A stretch of DNA of 64,000 nucleotides from Methylobacterium fujisawaense (GCF_014138435.1 NZ_JACJIM010000002.1:806001-870000); one strand, 5' to 3'; positions 48,994 to 58,582 are shown, counted from the first letter of the stretch. Notes: generated from the letters alone by a model not told the origin. A program made the numbers and translations.

Positions 48994-49152
48994 GCCGGTC
49001 GCCGCCCCTCTCGCTCTCCCCCCGGGTTTGGTGCGGCGGAGCACCTCGCGTCAAGCCGGCATGTGCGGCCGAACAAACGCCCCAAAGCTCGGGTGTGCTA
49101 GCAGGACTGTGCCGATCGATCGGCGCGAATCGCCTGCTTTCAGGGGGATGTC

Positions 49153-49455
49153 ATGAAGTACCTTCTCGCGACGAGCCTGGTCGTCGGGAGCCTCGCCACC
49201 CTCGCACCGGCCGCCCAGGCCCGCGACGGGATCGGTGCCGGCGGCGCGGCCGCCCTCGGCGTGCTCGGCGGCCTGGCGGTCGGCGGCGCCATCGCGTCGG
49301 CCAACAACGGCTACTATCCGGGCCGCCCGGTCTACCGCGCCCCGCCGCCGGTCTACGTCGAGGAGGATTACGGCCCGGTCTGCCACTTCGAGCGCCGCCG
49401 GACCATCGATCCCTACGGCGACGTCTACATCCGCCGCGTCCGCGTCTGCGAATAA
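49153..49455 (+). CDS. small secreted Gly/Pro/Tyr-rich protein, function unknown
   Basis: A 100-residue protein. The signal peptide is YLLATSLVVGSLATLAPAAQA, then a glycine-rich hydrophobic segment (GGAAALGVLGGLAVGGAIA) and a Tyr/Pro-rich stretch (YYPGRPVYRAPPPVYVEEDY). A small C-terminal part has two cysteines (VCHFERRR..., VRVCE). Such proteins are common in Methylobacterium and rhizobia as periplasmic or surface proteins of unknown role. GGGGG lies upstream of the ATG. Its 3' end overlaps the convergent DMT exporter by 31 bp. Confidence 0.78.
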   Translation: MKYLLATSLVVGSLATLAPAAQARDGIGAGGAAALGVLGGLAVGGAIASANNGYYPGRPVYRAPPPVYVEEDYGPVCHFERRRTIDPYGDVYIRRVRVCE

Positions 49456-50393
49456 GCGGCTTCCGGAGTCGCCTCCGCGGCGAGCGCCGGTTTCAGGCGC
49501 TCGGCGCAGGCGATCCCGGCCAACACCAGGGCCAGGGCGAGCGCTTGCGTCGCCCCGAACGGCTCGCCGACCAGCAGGACGGCGAGGATCGCGCCGAAGA
49601 TCGGCACGAGGTTGACGAACAGGCCGGCGCGATTCGGGCCGATCTGCTCGACGCCGCGCATGAAGAAGAGCTGCGCCAGAAGCGACGGCCCGAGGCCGAC
49701 GAAGGCGACCATGATCCAGCCCGCGCGGTTGGGCCAGACGGCGTGTCCCGTCGCCCACTCGACGGCCAGGGGCGGCAGGGATGTGACGAACGCCGCGATG
49801 GCCATCGCGGCGAAGAACACGAGCGCCGGCACCTTCGGGCGCGTCGGCAGAACGACCGTGTAGCCCGCGTAGAGCAGGCAGGCCGCGAAGACGAGCACGT
49901 CGCCGCGGTTGAAGGCGAGGTTCGTCAGCACCGACCAATCGCCATGGGTGGCGGCGAGCCCCGCGCCGATCAGCGTCAGAACGACGCCGAGCACCTGCCC
50001 AGGCGTGACCGGCACGCGGTAGGCGAGCCGGTTCAGGACGATCACCAGGACCGGGATCGCCCCCTGGAACAGGGCGAGGTTGATCGCGCCGGTATGAACG
50101 CCGGCCGCATAGAACAGACAGTTGAAGGCCGTGTAGCCCAGGCCGCCCATCAGCAGGATGCGCAGCCAGTGGGGCCGAAGCTCCGGCCAAGCGGCCAGGA
50201 GGCGGGTGCCGGCCAAGGGCATGAGGACCAGGCAGGCGACCGCCCAGCGAAGCGTCGTGATGACCTGGGGCGAGACGTGGCCGGGCGCCCAGCGGCTGGT
50301 GACGGCGTTGCCGGCCCAGAGGAGCGCCGTGACGGTCAGCAGCAGGTAGGCGGACGCGGCCGGGGAAGCCCGGCTCGCGCCCCGGATCCTCAC
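49425..50393 (-). CDS. EamA/DMT-family transporter
   Basis: A 322-residue inner membrane protein with about ten membrane segments in two EamA repeats. The first begins [20 protein letters not shown], and the second ends [21 protein letters not shown]. The family exports amino acids or other metabolites; the substrate cannot be predicted. The start is GTG 50393, overlapping the infA stop by four bases (GTGA), so its translation is likely coupled to infA. Confidence 0.87.
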   Translation of the reverse strand: MRIRGASRASPAASAYLLLTVTALLWAGNAVTSRWAPGHVSPQVITTLRWAVACLVLMPLAGTRLLAAWPELRPHWLRILLMGGLGYTAFNCLFYAAGVHTGAINLALFQGAIPVLVIVLNRLAYRVPVTPGQVLGVVLTLIGAGLAATHGDWSVLTNLAFNRGDVLVFAACLLYAGYTVVLPTRPKVPALVFFAAMAIAAFVTSLPPLAVEWATGHAVWPNRAGWIMVAFVGLGPSLLAQLFFMRGVEQIGPNRAGLFVNLVPIFGAILAVLLVGEPFGATQALALALVLAGIACAERLKPALAAEATPEAAYSQTRTRRM

Positions 50394-50665
50394 CGGCGGC
50401 GGAACTGGCCGCCCCGCACGGGCGGACGGGGGCCGGACGAGCGCTCGTCCTTGTGGCGGAACACGAGGCGCCCCTTCTCAAGGTCGTAGGGCGACATCTC
50501 GACCGTGACCCGGTCGCCGGCCAGCGTCTTGATGCGGTTCTTCTTCATCTTGCCGGCCGTGTAGGCCACGATCTCGTGGCCCTGGTCGAGCTGCACGCGG
50601 TAGCGCGCGTCCGGCAGGATCTCGATCACGAGACCGTCGAACTGCATCAATTCTTCTTTCGCCAT
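50390..50665 (-). CDS. infA: translation initiation factor IF-1
   Basis: A 91-residue IF-1 with the OB fold: [39 protein letters not shown] and [18 protein letters not shown]. It binds the ribosomal A site with IF-2 and IF-3. It carries a C-terminal extension rich in Arg/Gly/Pro (about residues 74-91) beyond the usual 72 residues, as in some alphaproteobacterial second copies. GGAGAAGG lies upstream of the ATG. It is the first gene of an overlapping pair with the DMT exporter. Confidence 0.93.
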   Translation of the reverse strand: MAKEELMQFDGLVIEILPDARYRVQLDQGHEIVAYTAGKMKKNRIKTLAGDRVTVEMSPYDLEKGRLVFRHKDERSSGPRPPVRGGQFRRR

Positions 50666-50889
50666 GCACCTTCTCCAGTCGGACCGTCCGGCAGCAGGCG
50701 TTCCGGCAATGCGTGTTCAGCTGTCATCGAGCTCGGGAAACGCCGCAGGGCGCGGATCCGATCCGGTGGACCGCCCGCGCCAGCTCAGCAGCACCGCCCG
50801 CATGTAGTCCCCGCGGGAACCCGCCGCAAGTCACGGACGCCGAACCCGTTCCGTCATCGACACGTTTCGCCGGTTTTCATCGCCGGCTT

Positions 50890-52026
50890 TCAGGGCTCCG
50901 CGTCGTTGCCGGCATAGTCGAGGCGCCCATCCGCGGTCCGGCGCCAGATCCGGAGGGCGATCGGCGCTGCGGAGCGGTCGCCCCGGGCATCGAAGGCCAC
51001 CGATCCGAGCAGCGTCCGCGACGGCCCCGCCCGCAGGGCCTCGGCCACCTTGCGGCCGTCGGCGATGCGGCCGGTCTTCGGATCGGCCGCCCGGGCGCGC
51101 TCGGTCGCCTGGGTCAGGAGCTCCACGGCCGCGTAGGCCCCGGCCGAGACGCTCTCGGCCTCGGGACTCCGCGGCGCCGGGCGGGCGCCGCGCGGTTCGG
51201 GCAGGCGCGGTGGATCGGGCGCCAGGGTCATCACGGTCCCGTCCCCGTCTGCGCCGGCCGCCGCGGCGAAGCTCGGGTCGAGGATGCCATCGCTCGCCAC
51301 CAGGGTCGTGCCGAGGCCGGCCGCGCGCAAAGCGCGGACCAGGGTGGCGGCATCGGGCGCGAGCCCGCCGAAATACACCGCATCGAGCCGCGCCGCCCTC
51401 AGCCGGGCGACGAGGTCCGAGAGATCGCGGCTGCCCCGGGCGAAGCCGTCGAACAGCACCTCCGGCGTGCCGGCCTCCTTCAGACGCGCCGCCACCGCGT
51501 CGGCGAGGCCCCGGCCGAAGGTGGAGCGGTCGCTGAGGATCCCGACCCGGCGCCCCGCGAAGGCCTTCGCCAGGTAGGCTCCGGCCGCCCGGCCCTGCTG
51601 GGCGTCGCTCGGGCCCAGCCGGAACAGGTTCCACAGGCCCCGGCCGGTGAGCGGCCCGTAGGCCGCCGCGGGCGCCACCATGACGGCCCCGGCCTCCTCG
51701 TAGACGGGCGCCGCGGCCGCGACCGCCCCGGATTCGAGCGGCCCGACCACGAGGCGCACGCCGTCGGCGGCGAACTTCCTGGCGTTCGCGGCGGCCTGCC
51801 GGGCCTCGCCGCCGTCGTCGGCGGGGACCAGGACCCAGCGCGGGCGCCCGCCGGCGGCGCGATTGAGATCGGCCACCGCCTGCTCGGCCCCCTGCCGGAG
51901 CCCCTGGCCGAAGGCGGCGTCCGGCCCGGTCAGCGGGGCCGAAAGCCCGATCCGGACCGGAGCCTGCGCGACGGCCGGGCTAGCCGCGAGCAGACCGGCG
52001 AGGATCGGGATGAGGCGACGCATCAT
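50890..52026 (-). CDS. LivJ-type periplasmic substrate-binding protein
   Basis: A 378-residue periplasmic-binding-protein (Peripla_BP_6) with a signal peptide (LIPILAGLLAASPAVAQA). The mature start IGLSAPLTGPDAAFGQGLRQ is typical of branched-chain amino acid/amide receptors. VLVPADDGGEARQAAANARK, LVVGPLESGAVAAAAPVYEE and FRLGPSDAQQGRAAGAYLAK follow the family order. No liv permease or ATPase genes are adjacent, so it is an orphan here. It is divergent from the aminotransferase gene. Confidence 0.88.
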   Translation of the reverse strand: MMRRLIPILAGLLAASPAVAQAPVRIGLSAPLTGPDAAFGQGLRQGAEQAVADLNRAAGGRPRWVLVPADDGGEARQAAANARKFAADGVRLVVGPLESGAVAAAAPVYEEAGAVMVAPAAAYGPLTGRGLWNLFRLGPSDAQQGRAAGAYLAKAFAGRRVGILSDRSTFGRGLADAVAARLKEAGTPEVLFDGFARGSRDLSDLVARLRAARLDAVYFGGLAPDAATLVRALRAAGLGTTLVASDGILDPSFAAAAGADGDGTVMTLAPDPPRLPEPRGARPAPRSPEAESVSAGAYAAVELLTQATERARAADPKTGRIADGRKVAEALRAGPSRTLLGSVAFDARGDRSAAPIALRIWRRTADGRLDYAGNDAEP

Positions 52027-52228
52027 GGCGGCACTCTAGGGCCGTCGGAGCCCCATCCGGAAGAGCAGCGTCACCCGATCGTTGAACGGATCGGGACGCT
52101 GATGCGCGCAGAAGCGCTGGCGGGCGGGCGCGATGTGCGGAATAAGGGCGTCGGCCCGGCCCGTCGCCGGGCGTGCCGGCGCCCCTCCAAGCGTCGCCGG
52201 CCGAGACCCTCTGGGACGATTGACGATC

Positions 52229-53434
52229 ATGACCTCGCTGTTCGCCGGCATCCAGGACGCGCCGCTCGACCCGATCATGCGCCTGTTCGAGGCCTTCAAC
52301 GCCGACCCGAGCCCGAAGAAGCTCAACCTCGTCGTCGGCGTGTACACGGATGCGGACGGCAAGGTGCCGCGCCTGCGCGCCGTGCAGACCGCCGAGAAGC
52401 GCTGGATCGAGAAGGGCCTGCCGAAGACCTATCGTCCGATCGAGGGCACCAAGCCGTTCCGCGACGCGGTCCAGGAGCTGCTGTTCGGGAAGGGCGCGCC
52501 GATCCTGTCCCAGAACCGGGCGGCGACGCTCCAGAGCATCGGCGGCACCGGCGCCCTGAAGACCGGCGCGGACGTGCTGGCCAAGCTCTTCCCGAACGCC
52601 ACCGTGGCGGTGAGCAACCCGAGCTGGGAGAACCACAAGGCCCTGTTCACCCAGGCCGGCTTCACCGTGGTCGACTATCCCTACTTCTCGGCCGAGACCG
52701 GCGGCGCCGACTATCCGGCCATGAAGGCCTATCTCCAGGATCTGCCGAAGGGGTCGATCGTGGTGCTGCACGCCTGCTGCCACAACCCGACCGGCGCCGA
52801 TCTCAGCCTCGACGAGTGGCGCGACCTCGTGCCCCTCATGGCGGAGCGCGGCCTGATCCCGTTCCTCGACATCGCCTATCAGGGCTTCGGCAACGGCCTC
52901 GATGCCGATGCCGAGCCGGTGCGCCTCTTCGCCGAGTCGGGCCAGGAGTTCCTCGTCGCCTCCTCGTTCTCGAAGTCGTTCTCGCTCTACGGCGAGCGCG
53001 TCGGTGCGCTCACCATCGTGGCGGAGAATCCGGCCGCGAAGGCCAAGGTCGAGGCCTTCGCCAAGCGCCTCGTCCGGGCGAGCTACTCGAACCCGCACAC
53101 CCACGGCGCCGCGATCGTCGAGATCGTGCTCACCGATCCGGAGCTGCGCGCCGACTGGGAGCGGGAACTCGGCGAGATGCGGGACCGGATCCGCGCCATG
53201 CGTGAGCGGATGGCCGACAGCCTGCAGCAGCGCCACCCCGAGCGCGGCTTCGACGCCATCAAGACGCAGAAGGGTATGTTCTCCTACACGGGTCTCAGCC
53301 CCGCGGAGGCCACCCGCCTGCGCGAGGAGCACGAGGTCTACGCCCTGGAGACGGGCCGGATCTGCGTGGCCGCGGTCAACACCCACAACATCGACCACGT
53401 CATCGATGCGATCGACGCGGTGGTGAAGGGCTGA
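52229..53434 (+). CDS. aromatic amino acid/aspartate aminotransferase
   Basis: A 401-residue class I PLP aminotransferase of the AspC/TyrB type. LNLVVGVYTDADGKVPRLRA is the N-terminal hallmark. CCHNPTGADL, FLDIAYQGFGNGLD, the PLP lysine in ASSFSKSFSLYGERVGAL, and MFSYTGL in the substrate arginine region follow. It interconverts aromatic amino acids or aspartate with 2-oxo acids. The ATG at 52229 lacks a strong ribosome site. The 2-hydroxyacid dehydrogenase follows after 4 bp, so the pair could convert an amino acid to a 2-oxo acid and on to a 2-hydroxyacid. Confidence 0.93.
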   Translation: MTSLFAGIQDAPLDPIMRLFEAFNADPSPKKLNLVVGVYTDADGKVPRLRAVQTAEKRWIEKGLPKTYRPIEGTKPFRDAVQELLFGKGAPILSQNRAATLQSIGGTGALKTGADVLAKLFPNATVAVSNPSWENHKALFTQAGFTVVDYPYFSAETGGADYPAMKAYLQDLPKGSIVVLHACCHNPTGADLSLDEWRDLVPLMAERGLIPFLDIAYQGFGNGLDADAEPVRLFAESGQEFLVASSFSKSFSLYGERVGALTIVAENPAAKAKVEAFAKRLVRASYSNPHTHGAAIVEIVLTDPELRADWERELGEMRDRIRAMRERMADSLQQRHPERGFDAIKTQKGMFSYTGLSPAEATRLREEHEVYALETGRICVAAVNTHNIDHVIDAIDAVVKG

Positions 53435-53438
53435 ACAT

Positions 53439-54476
53439 GTGGCGGCCCTCAAGCGTGTCTGCCGGTTCAACGTCTGGATCGATCCGGCCTTCGACGAACG
53501 CCTGAGGGCCGAGCCCGATATCGACCTGCAGGTGGGCGACCTGCAGGGCCCGGAGGACAGCCTCCGGGCGCTTCTGGCGCAGGCCCACGTCTTCCACGTC
53601 TCTCCGGCGCGGAACGAGCTGCCGCTCCGCTGGCACGTGAGCGACGCCCTGCTGGCCGAATGCCCGAACCTTCTGGCGGTCTCGTCGGGCGGGGCGGGCT
53701 TCGACACGGTGGACGCCGCTGCCTGCACCCGGGCCGGCGTCGCGGTGGTCAACCAAGTGGGCGGCAATGCCCGCTCGGTGGCGGAGCTGGCGATCGGCCT
53801 GATGCTCGCCGTCTCGCGCAAGATCTGCGTCTCGGACCGCCTGCTCCGGACCGCGCGCGGCTTCACCCGCGAATCGCTCATGGGCCACGAGATCGGCGGC
53901 GCGACCCTGGGCCTGATCGGGATCGGGCATACCGGCCGGGCGGTCGCCAAGCTGGCCCGCGGCTTCGACATGCGGGTCCTCGCCCACGATCCCCTGCTCC
54001 CGGACGCCGAGATCCGGTCCCGCGGCGCAGAGCCGGTGGACCGGGCGCGGCTGTTCGCCGAGTCCGACATCGTCTCCCTGCACTGCCCCCTCGACGACAC
54101 GACCCGGGGTAGCTTCGACGCCCGGGCCTTCGCGGTGATGAAGCCGGGGGCGCTGTTCATCACCACGGCCCGGGGCGGCATCCATGACGAGGCGGCGCTC
54201 GCCGCAGCGCTCACCGCCGGACACCTCGCGGGGGCGGGCCTCGATGTCTGGACGCCGGAGCCGCCGCCCCTCGATTCGGTCCTGCTGCAGCTCGACACCG
54301 TGGTGGCGACCTACCACACCGCCGGCGTCACCCACGAGGCGCGGCGCACCGTAGCGGCCTGGGGCGCGGAGCAGATCATCGGCCTGCTCCGGGGCGAGAC
54401 GCCGCCGCGGCTCGTCAACCCGGAGGTCTGGCCCGCCGTGCTGGAGCGTCGGGCTCGGCTGCTCGGCGGCGCCTGA
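53439..54476 (+). CDS. D-isomer-specific 2-hydroxyacid dehydrogenase
   Basis: A 345-residue NAD-dependent dehydrogenase. The NAD motif is LGLIGIGHTGRAVAKLARGF, the catalytic arginine sits in ITTARGGIHDEAAL, the glutamate in GLDVWTPEPPPLDS, and the histidine in VATYHTAGVTHEA, where the usual TPH is YHT. It starts at GTG 53439, 4 bp after the aminotransferase stop, suggesting co-transcription. The substrate is probably an aromatic or branched 2-oxo acid, inferred only from its partner. Confidence 0.9.
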   Translation: MAALKRVCRFNVWIDPAFDERLRAEPDIDLQVGDLQGPEDSLRALLAQAHVFHVSPARNELPLRWHVSDALLAECPNLLAVSSGGAGFDTVDAAACTRAGVAVVNQVGGNARSVAELAIGLMLAVSRKICVSDRLLRTARGFTRESLMGHEIGGATLGLIGIGHTGRAVAKLARGFDMRVLAHDPLLPDAEIRSRGAEPVDRARLFAESDIVSLHCPLDDTTRGSFDARAFAVMKPGALFITTARGGIHDEAALAAALTAGHLAGAGLDVWTPEPPPLDSVLLQLDTVVATYHTAGVTHEARRTVAAWGAEQIIGLLRGETPPRLVNPEVWPAVLERRARLLGGA

Positions 54477-54927
54477 CCGGGAGCCGGTGCGGGGCTGAAG
54501 GGCTTCGCCTTCGCGTCGATGTTGGACGCCGGCTCAGCCGCGGCGTCGCGCCGTCATCCCGGGTCGAAGGCGATCCCGGCGCCGCAGGGGCATGCGGGAG
54601 GCGGCGATCCGAAGCCGGGGTCCGTGCGAGATCTTCTCGCCTCGGTGGGTCTGGATCCCGGGCTCGGCGAAGCGGCCCGAGATGATGGGGCCGAATGGCT
54701 CCGATACATCCACCGCTCGCTCGTCCACACTCGAGCACCGGAAGTTCGAGGCAACAACGGAGCTGCCCAACCGTACGCCGTGCGCTCCGCCAGCCCGGCC
54801 GAACTGTCGATCCCGCCCAGATTGTAATTATTCGAAATCTAGCCTCGCAAAACCTTCCGCAATCAAGCTTGACCGTGAATGTTTCTGCACCGTATCTGAC
54901 GCCATTCGAAACAGATCGGTCGACATC
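54477..54927. other. 451-bp leader region upstream of the TonB-dependent receptor
   Basis: No credible gene. The distal half is A+T-richer (from about 54820) and carries ATTCGAAA twice, at 54830-54837 and 54904-54911, 74 bp apart. This is the likely promoter and control region of the receptor. An open frame crosses it but lacks protein character. Confidence 0.45.
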
Positions 54928-57096
54928 GTGGTACGGCGAAACTGTGCAAGATCTTGCACGCAGACATCGCGCGGCGTTTCTAGGCGCACAGCCGGAATCT
55001 CTCTCCTCCTCGCTCCAGTATTTCTTCCGACTTCCGGCTGGGCACAACCTATCGTTGACAACTCCCAGGAGGTCCAGCTCGAGGAACTCTCGGTGGCCGG
55101 GACCGGCGACGGGCCGTCCCGCATCGACGGCTACCGGGCCACGCGGGCGGTGAGCGCCACGCGGACCGACACGCCCGTGCGCGAGGTGCCCCAGACCATC
55201 GTGGCGGTGCCGCAGGAGGTGCTGGAGGACGCGGCGGCCACGCGGATCGACACGGCCCTCGACCTCGCGGGCGTCGGCCGCGGCAACAATTTCGGCGGCC
55301 TCGGCCTGACCGAATTCACGATCCGCGGTTTGGCCACCGGAGAGTATTACCGCAACGGGTTCCCGATCAACCGCGGCTACCCGAACAGCCCCGACATCGT
55401 CTCCATCGAGCGCATCGAGGTGCTGAAAGGACCGTCGGCCTTCCTGTACGGCCGCGGCGATCCCGGCGGCACCTTCAACATCGTGACCAAGCAACCCCTC
55501 GCGGCGCGCTCCCTCACGGTCGGCACGCAGTACGGCAGCTTCGGTGCCAAGCGGAGCACCTTCGACGCCACGGGGGCCCTCGACGAGAGCGGGCAGGTTC
55601 TGGCGCGCGTCACCGGCGCCGTCGAGGACAACGGCAGCTTCCGGGACTTCGTCACCAGCGACCGCTACGCCCTCGCCCCCGTCATCGCCTGGAAGCCGAA
55701 CGCGGACACGACGATCACCCTGGAGGGTGACTTCATCAGCACCGCGCAGACTTTCGACCGCGGCGTCGTCCCGTTGGGGGGCAACCTGCGCGCCCTGCCG
55801 CGCAGCCGCTTCATCGGCGAGCCGGGCCTGCCCCCGGCCCATGTCGACAACGCCCTCGGCCAGCTGCGCGTCGAGCACCGGTTCGACCAGGACTGGGTGC
55901 TGAACGTCGGCGCCCAGGTGCTCGGCGGGAACCTGTCGGGCTACGGCGTCGGCGCCATCGGCCTGCTACCGGATGGCCGGACCCAGCGGCGGACGCTGGA
56001 ATGGCGTGACCTGACGTGGTCCGACCTCGACCTGCAGGCGAATCTCGCGGGCAAGTTCGACACCGGCCCGTTCCGCCACACGCTCCTGCTCGGGCTGGAA
56101 TACGAGCTCTATCGCTATCGCGAGGTGTTCGACCGCTCGAATGTGGCGACGAACCCGTTCCTCCTCGATCTGCTCGCGCCCCGTTACGGACAGCCGCTGC
56201 CGCCGATCACCGCGCGGGTCACGAATTTCCTGCAGAAGACGGAGAGCTATGCCGGCTTCGTGCAGGACCAGATCGACCTCACGCCCCGTCTCCACGCCCT
56301 GGTGGGCGTCAGGGTCGAGGACCTCGGGCTGGTCTCGACGAACAACCTGACCAAGGCCACCACCGGCCTGCAGGGCCTGGTGGCGACGCCGCGCTTCGGC
56401 CTGCTCTACGACCTGACCGACACGGTGGCGGTCTACGGCAACTACGCGCGCTCCTTCCGGCCCAATATCGGCACGGATCGCAGCGGCCGGCCCTTCGCGT
56501 TCGAGGCTGGCGAGGGCTACGAGGCCGGCGCGAAGGTCAGCCTCCTCGACGGCCGTCTCGATGCCACCGCCGCCCTGTTCGAGATCCGGCGCTCCAACAT
56601 CCTGAGCACCGATCCGGTCGACCCGAATTTCAGCGTGGCCACCGGCACGGTCCGCAGCCGCGGCTTCGACCTGACCGCCGCCGGCTACCTGGCCCCGGGC
56701 TGGCGCGTGATCGGGACCTACACGCGGGTCGACGCCACCGTCGCCCGCGACAACACCCTGCCGGTCGGCACGCGCATCGCCAACGTGCCCGCCAACAGCC
56801 TCGCGTTCCAGACCGTCTACGAGTTCCAGAGCGGCGACCTGAAGGGGCTCGGGCTCGGCGGCGGCCTCGACTTCGTCGGCCGGCGCGCCGCGGGAACGGC
56901 GCTTTCGACCTTCAACCTGCCGCAATACACGCTGGTCAACCTGATCTCGTACTATCAGATCGCGCCGGGCGTACGGATCTACCTCAACATCGACAACGTG
57001 TTCGACGCGACGTTCTACGACCGCGCGTTCCAGAACCGCTACGCGACGCCGGGGCAGCCCCGCACGATCATCGGCGGCGTCGCCGCCCGGTTCTGA
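54928..57096 (+). CDS. TonB-dependent siderophore receptor
   Basis: A 722-residue outer membrane receptor. After a signal region (TAGISLLLAPVFLPTSGWAQ) the plug domain reads TPVREVPQTIVAVPQEVLED, FTIRGLATGEYYRNGFPINR and IERIEVLKGPSAFLYGRGDP, all typical of ferrichrome/ferric-siderophore receptors. The beta-barrel ends RTIIGGVAARF with the terminal phenylalanine. There is no N-terminal STN signalling domain. No ATG lies near the signal peptide, so I use GTG 54928; the frame runs upstream to 54592. No TonB/ExbBD, siderophore or uptake genes are adjacent. Iron control is likely but unproven. Confidence 0.9.
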   Translation: MVRRNCARSCTQTSRGVSRRTAGISLLLAPVFLPTSGWAQPIVDNSQEVQLEELSVAGTGDGPSRIDGYRATRAVSATRTDTPVREVPQTIVAVPQEVLEDAAATRIDTALDLAGVGRGNNFGGLGLTEFTIRGLATGEYYRNGFPINRGYPNSPDIVSIERIEVLKGPSAFLYGRGDPGGTFNIVTKQPLAARSLTVGTQYGSFGAKRSTFDATGALDESGQVLARVTGAVEDNGSFRDFVTSDRYALAPVIAWKPNADTTITLEGDFISTAQTFDRGVVPLGGNLRALPRSRFIGEPGLPPAHVDNALGQLRVEHRFDQDWVLNVGAQVLGGNLSGYGVGAIGLLPDGRTQRRTLEWRDLTWSDLDLQANLAGKFDTGPFRHTLLLGLEYELYRYREVFDRSNVATNPFLLDLLAPRYGQPLPPITARVTNFLQKTESYAGFVQDQIDLTPRLHALVGVRVEDLGLVSTNNLTKATTGLQGLVATPRFGLLYDLTDTVAVYGNYARSFRPNIGTDRSGRPFAFEAGEGYEAGAKVSLLDGRLDATAALFEIRRSNILSTDPVDPNFSVATGTVRSRGFDLTAAGYLAPGWRVIGTYTRVDATVARDNTLPVGTRIANVPANSLAFQTVYEFQSGDLKGLGLGGGLDFVGRRAAGTALSTFNLPQYTLVNLISYYQIAPGVRIYLNIDNVFDATFYDRAFQNRYATPGQPRTIIGGVAARF

Positions 57097-57112
57097 GGAT
57101 CCGGCCCGAACC

Positions 57113-57907
57113 CTAGACCGCCGCCCGCATCCAGCCGAGCCCCGCCTCGGTGCCGGCGGCGGGGTGGTACTCGCAGCCGACGAAGCCGGAATAGCCGACC
57201 GCCTCCAGGGCGGCGAAGATCGGGTCGAAGGCGATCGTGCCGGTCCCGGGCTCGTGCCGTCCGGGATCGTCGGCGATCTGGACATGGGCGATGAGCGGCG
57301 CGTGCGCCCGGATCAGCGCCGCCGGATCGTGGCCGAGGCAGACGCAGTGATAGGCGTCGAACAGCAGCTTGACGTTGTCGCGGCCGATCGCCCGGATCGC
57401 CTCGACCGCCACCAGTGGGTCGTCGATCACGTAGTCGGCGATCGAGCCGGGGCCGATCGGCTCGACGATCACCGTCATGCCGCGCGCCGCGGCGGCGTCG
57501 GCCGCGAAGGCGAGATTGTCGAGGTAGGTGTCCCAGAGCCGCGCCCGCTCAACCCCGGCGGGCCGGACGCCCGCCATCGGGTGGACCATCCGGCAGCCGA
57601 GCTGCGCGACGTAGTCGAGGGTCGGCTCGATGGTGGAGCGGTAGTACGCGACCCGGTCGGGCAGCGCCGCGAAGCCCTTCTCGCCCTTGGCGGCGTCCCC
57701 TGCCGGGAAGCCGGTCTGGACCAGCGGCACGCCCGCCCGCTCCAGCCAGCCCGCGACCTCCCGGGCCGGCGTCGCGAACAGGTTGGGATGCTCGACGGCA
57801 CGGAACCCCGCCCGGGCCGCCGCCGCGAAGCGTTCGGAGAGCGGCAGCTCCGTGAACAGGAAGCCGCAATGGCCGCTGAGACGGTCCTGGAAGGCACCGA
57901 GCTTCAT
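57113..57907 (-). CDS. hydroxypyruvate isomerase family protein (Hyi/OtnI-like)
   Basis: A 264-residue TIM-barrel protein of the xylose-isomerase-like family. Metal-ligand positions are seen in VIVEPIGPGSIADY (Glu), LLFDAYHCVCLG (Asp), AHVQIADDPGRHEPGTG (His/Asp) and GFVGCEYHPAAGTEAGLGW (Glu). The pattern is that of hydroxypyruvate isomerase and 2-oxo-tetronate isomerase, which act in glyoxylate and C4 sugar-acid pathways. GGGAGC lies upstream of the ATG. It starts 3 bp after the racemase-family gene and is the second gene of the minus-strand arm of the sugar-acid locus. Confidence 0.9.
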   Translation of the reverse strand: MKLGAFQDRLSGHCGFLFTELPLSERFAAAARAGFRAVEHPNLFATPAREVAGWLERAGVPLVQTGFPAGDAAKGEKGFAALPDRVAYYRSTIEPTLDYVAQLGCRMVHPMAGVRPAGVERARLWDTYLDNLAFAADAAAARGMTVIVEPIGPGSIADYVIDDPLVAVEAIRAIGRDNVKLLFDAYHCVCLGHDPAALIRAHAPLIAHVQIADDPGRHEPGTGTIAFDPIFAALEAVGYSGFVGCEYHPAAGTEAGLGWMRAAV

Positions 57908-57910
57908 GGT

Positions 57911-58582
57911 TCAGGCGCTCCCGCCGGTCTCGACCATCGCCCGCATCCGGTCCACCGCGGCATGGGGCGCGGTCAGGACCGGGACGTCCACGGCCTTGCG
58001 CACCGCCTCGGCCGCCCGGGAGGTGGAGAAATGCGCCAGCATGAGCGCGTCGCAATCGGCAAGCTCCGGTGCCCGCTCGGCGACCAGACGGTTGTGGGTC
58101 TCGGCGTCACCGGCGCGCAGACGCGCCATCGCGTCGTCCACCAGGATCGTCCGCAGGCTCGCCGGACGTCCGGTCTCGGCAACGAATTCCTCGAACTCGT
58201 CCGTCATCGTGCCGACCGAGGGGCCGAAGGTCGCCAGCATGCCGATGCGCTCGCCCCGGGCGATGGCGGCACGGAACATCGCCTCGTTCGGCTTGAGCAC
58301 CGGCACCGGCACGGCCTCGATCAGCCGGTCGATGGCCGGCCCGAAAGCCGAGCAGGTGATCAGGATGCCGTCGGCGCCCATGTCGTGGCCGTAGCGGCCG
58401 AACCGCACGAAGCGCTCGATCATGGCCTCCGAGATCGCGGCCGGCTCCTTCGCCCGATCCAGCGAGAGACCATCGTCGAGCAGGTTGACCGTCTCGGCCT
58501 CCGGCCAGTTCTCCGCGAAGGCGGTCTGGATCGGTGCCATGGCGACCGGTGTCGCGTGCAGGAGGACGATGCGGGGAGCCAT
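57911..58582 (-). CDS. Asp/Glu racemase-family protein with a single active-site cysteine
   Basis: A 223-residue member of the Asp/Glu/hydantoin racemase superfamily. The first catalytic cysteine is present (C77 in ILITCSAFGPAID). The place of the second cysteine reads MLAHFSTSRA, without cysteine. True racemases need both, so this is more likely a decarboxylase, isomerase or lactonase-like member, as with arylmalonate decarboxylase. It is the first gene of the minus-strand arm, right downstream of a promoter candidate overlapped by a LacI-type operator. Confidence 0.82.
   Translation of the reverse strand: MAPRIVLLHATPVAMAPIQTAFAENWPEAETVNLLDDGLSLDRAKEPAAISEAMIERFVRFGRYGHDMGADGILITCSAFGPAIDRLIEAVPVPVLKPNEAMFRAAIARGERIGMLATFGPSVGTMTDEFEEFVAETGRPASLRTILVDDAMARLRAGDAETHNRLVAERAPELADCDALMLAHFSTSRAAEAVRKAVDVPVLTAPHAAVDRMRAMVETGGSA

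Noticed and set aside
54592-54927. N-terminal extension of the TonB-dependent receptor frame
   Set aside because: The extension has no signal peptide or STN domain and is compositionally unlike protein; the signal sequence begins after 54928.
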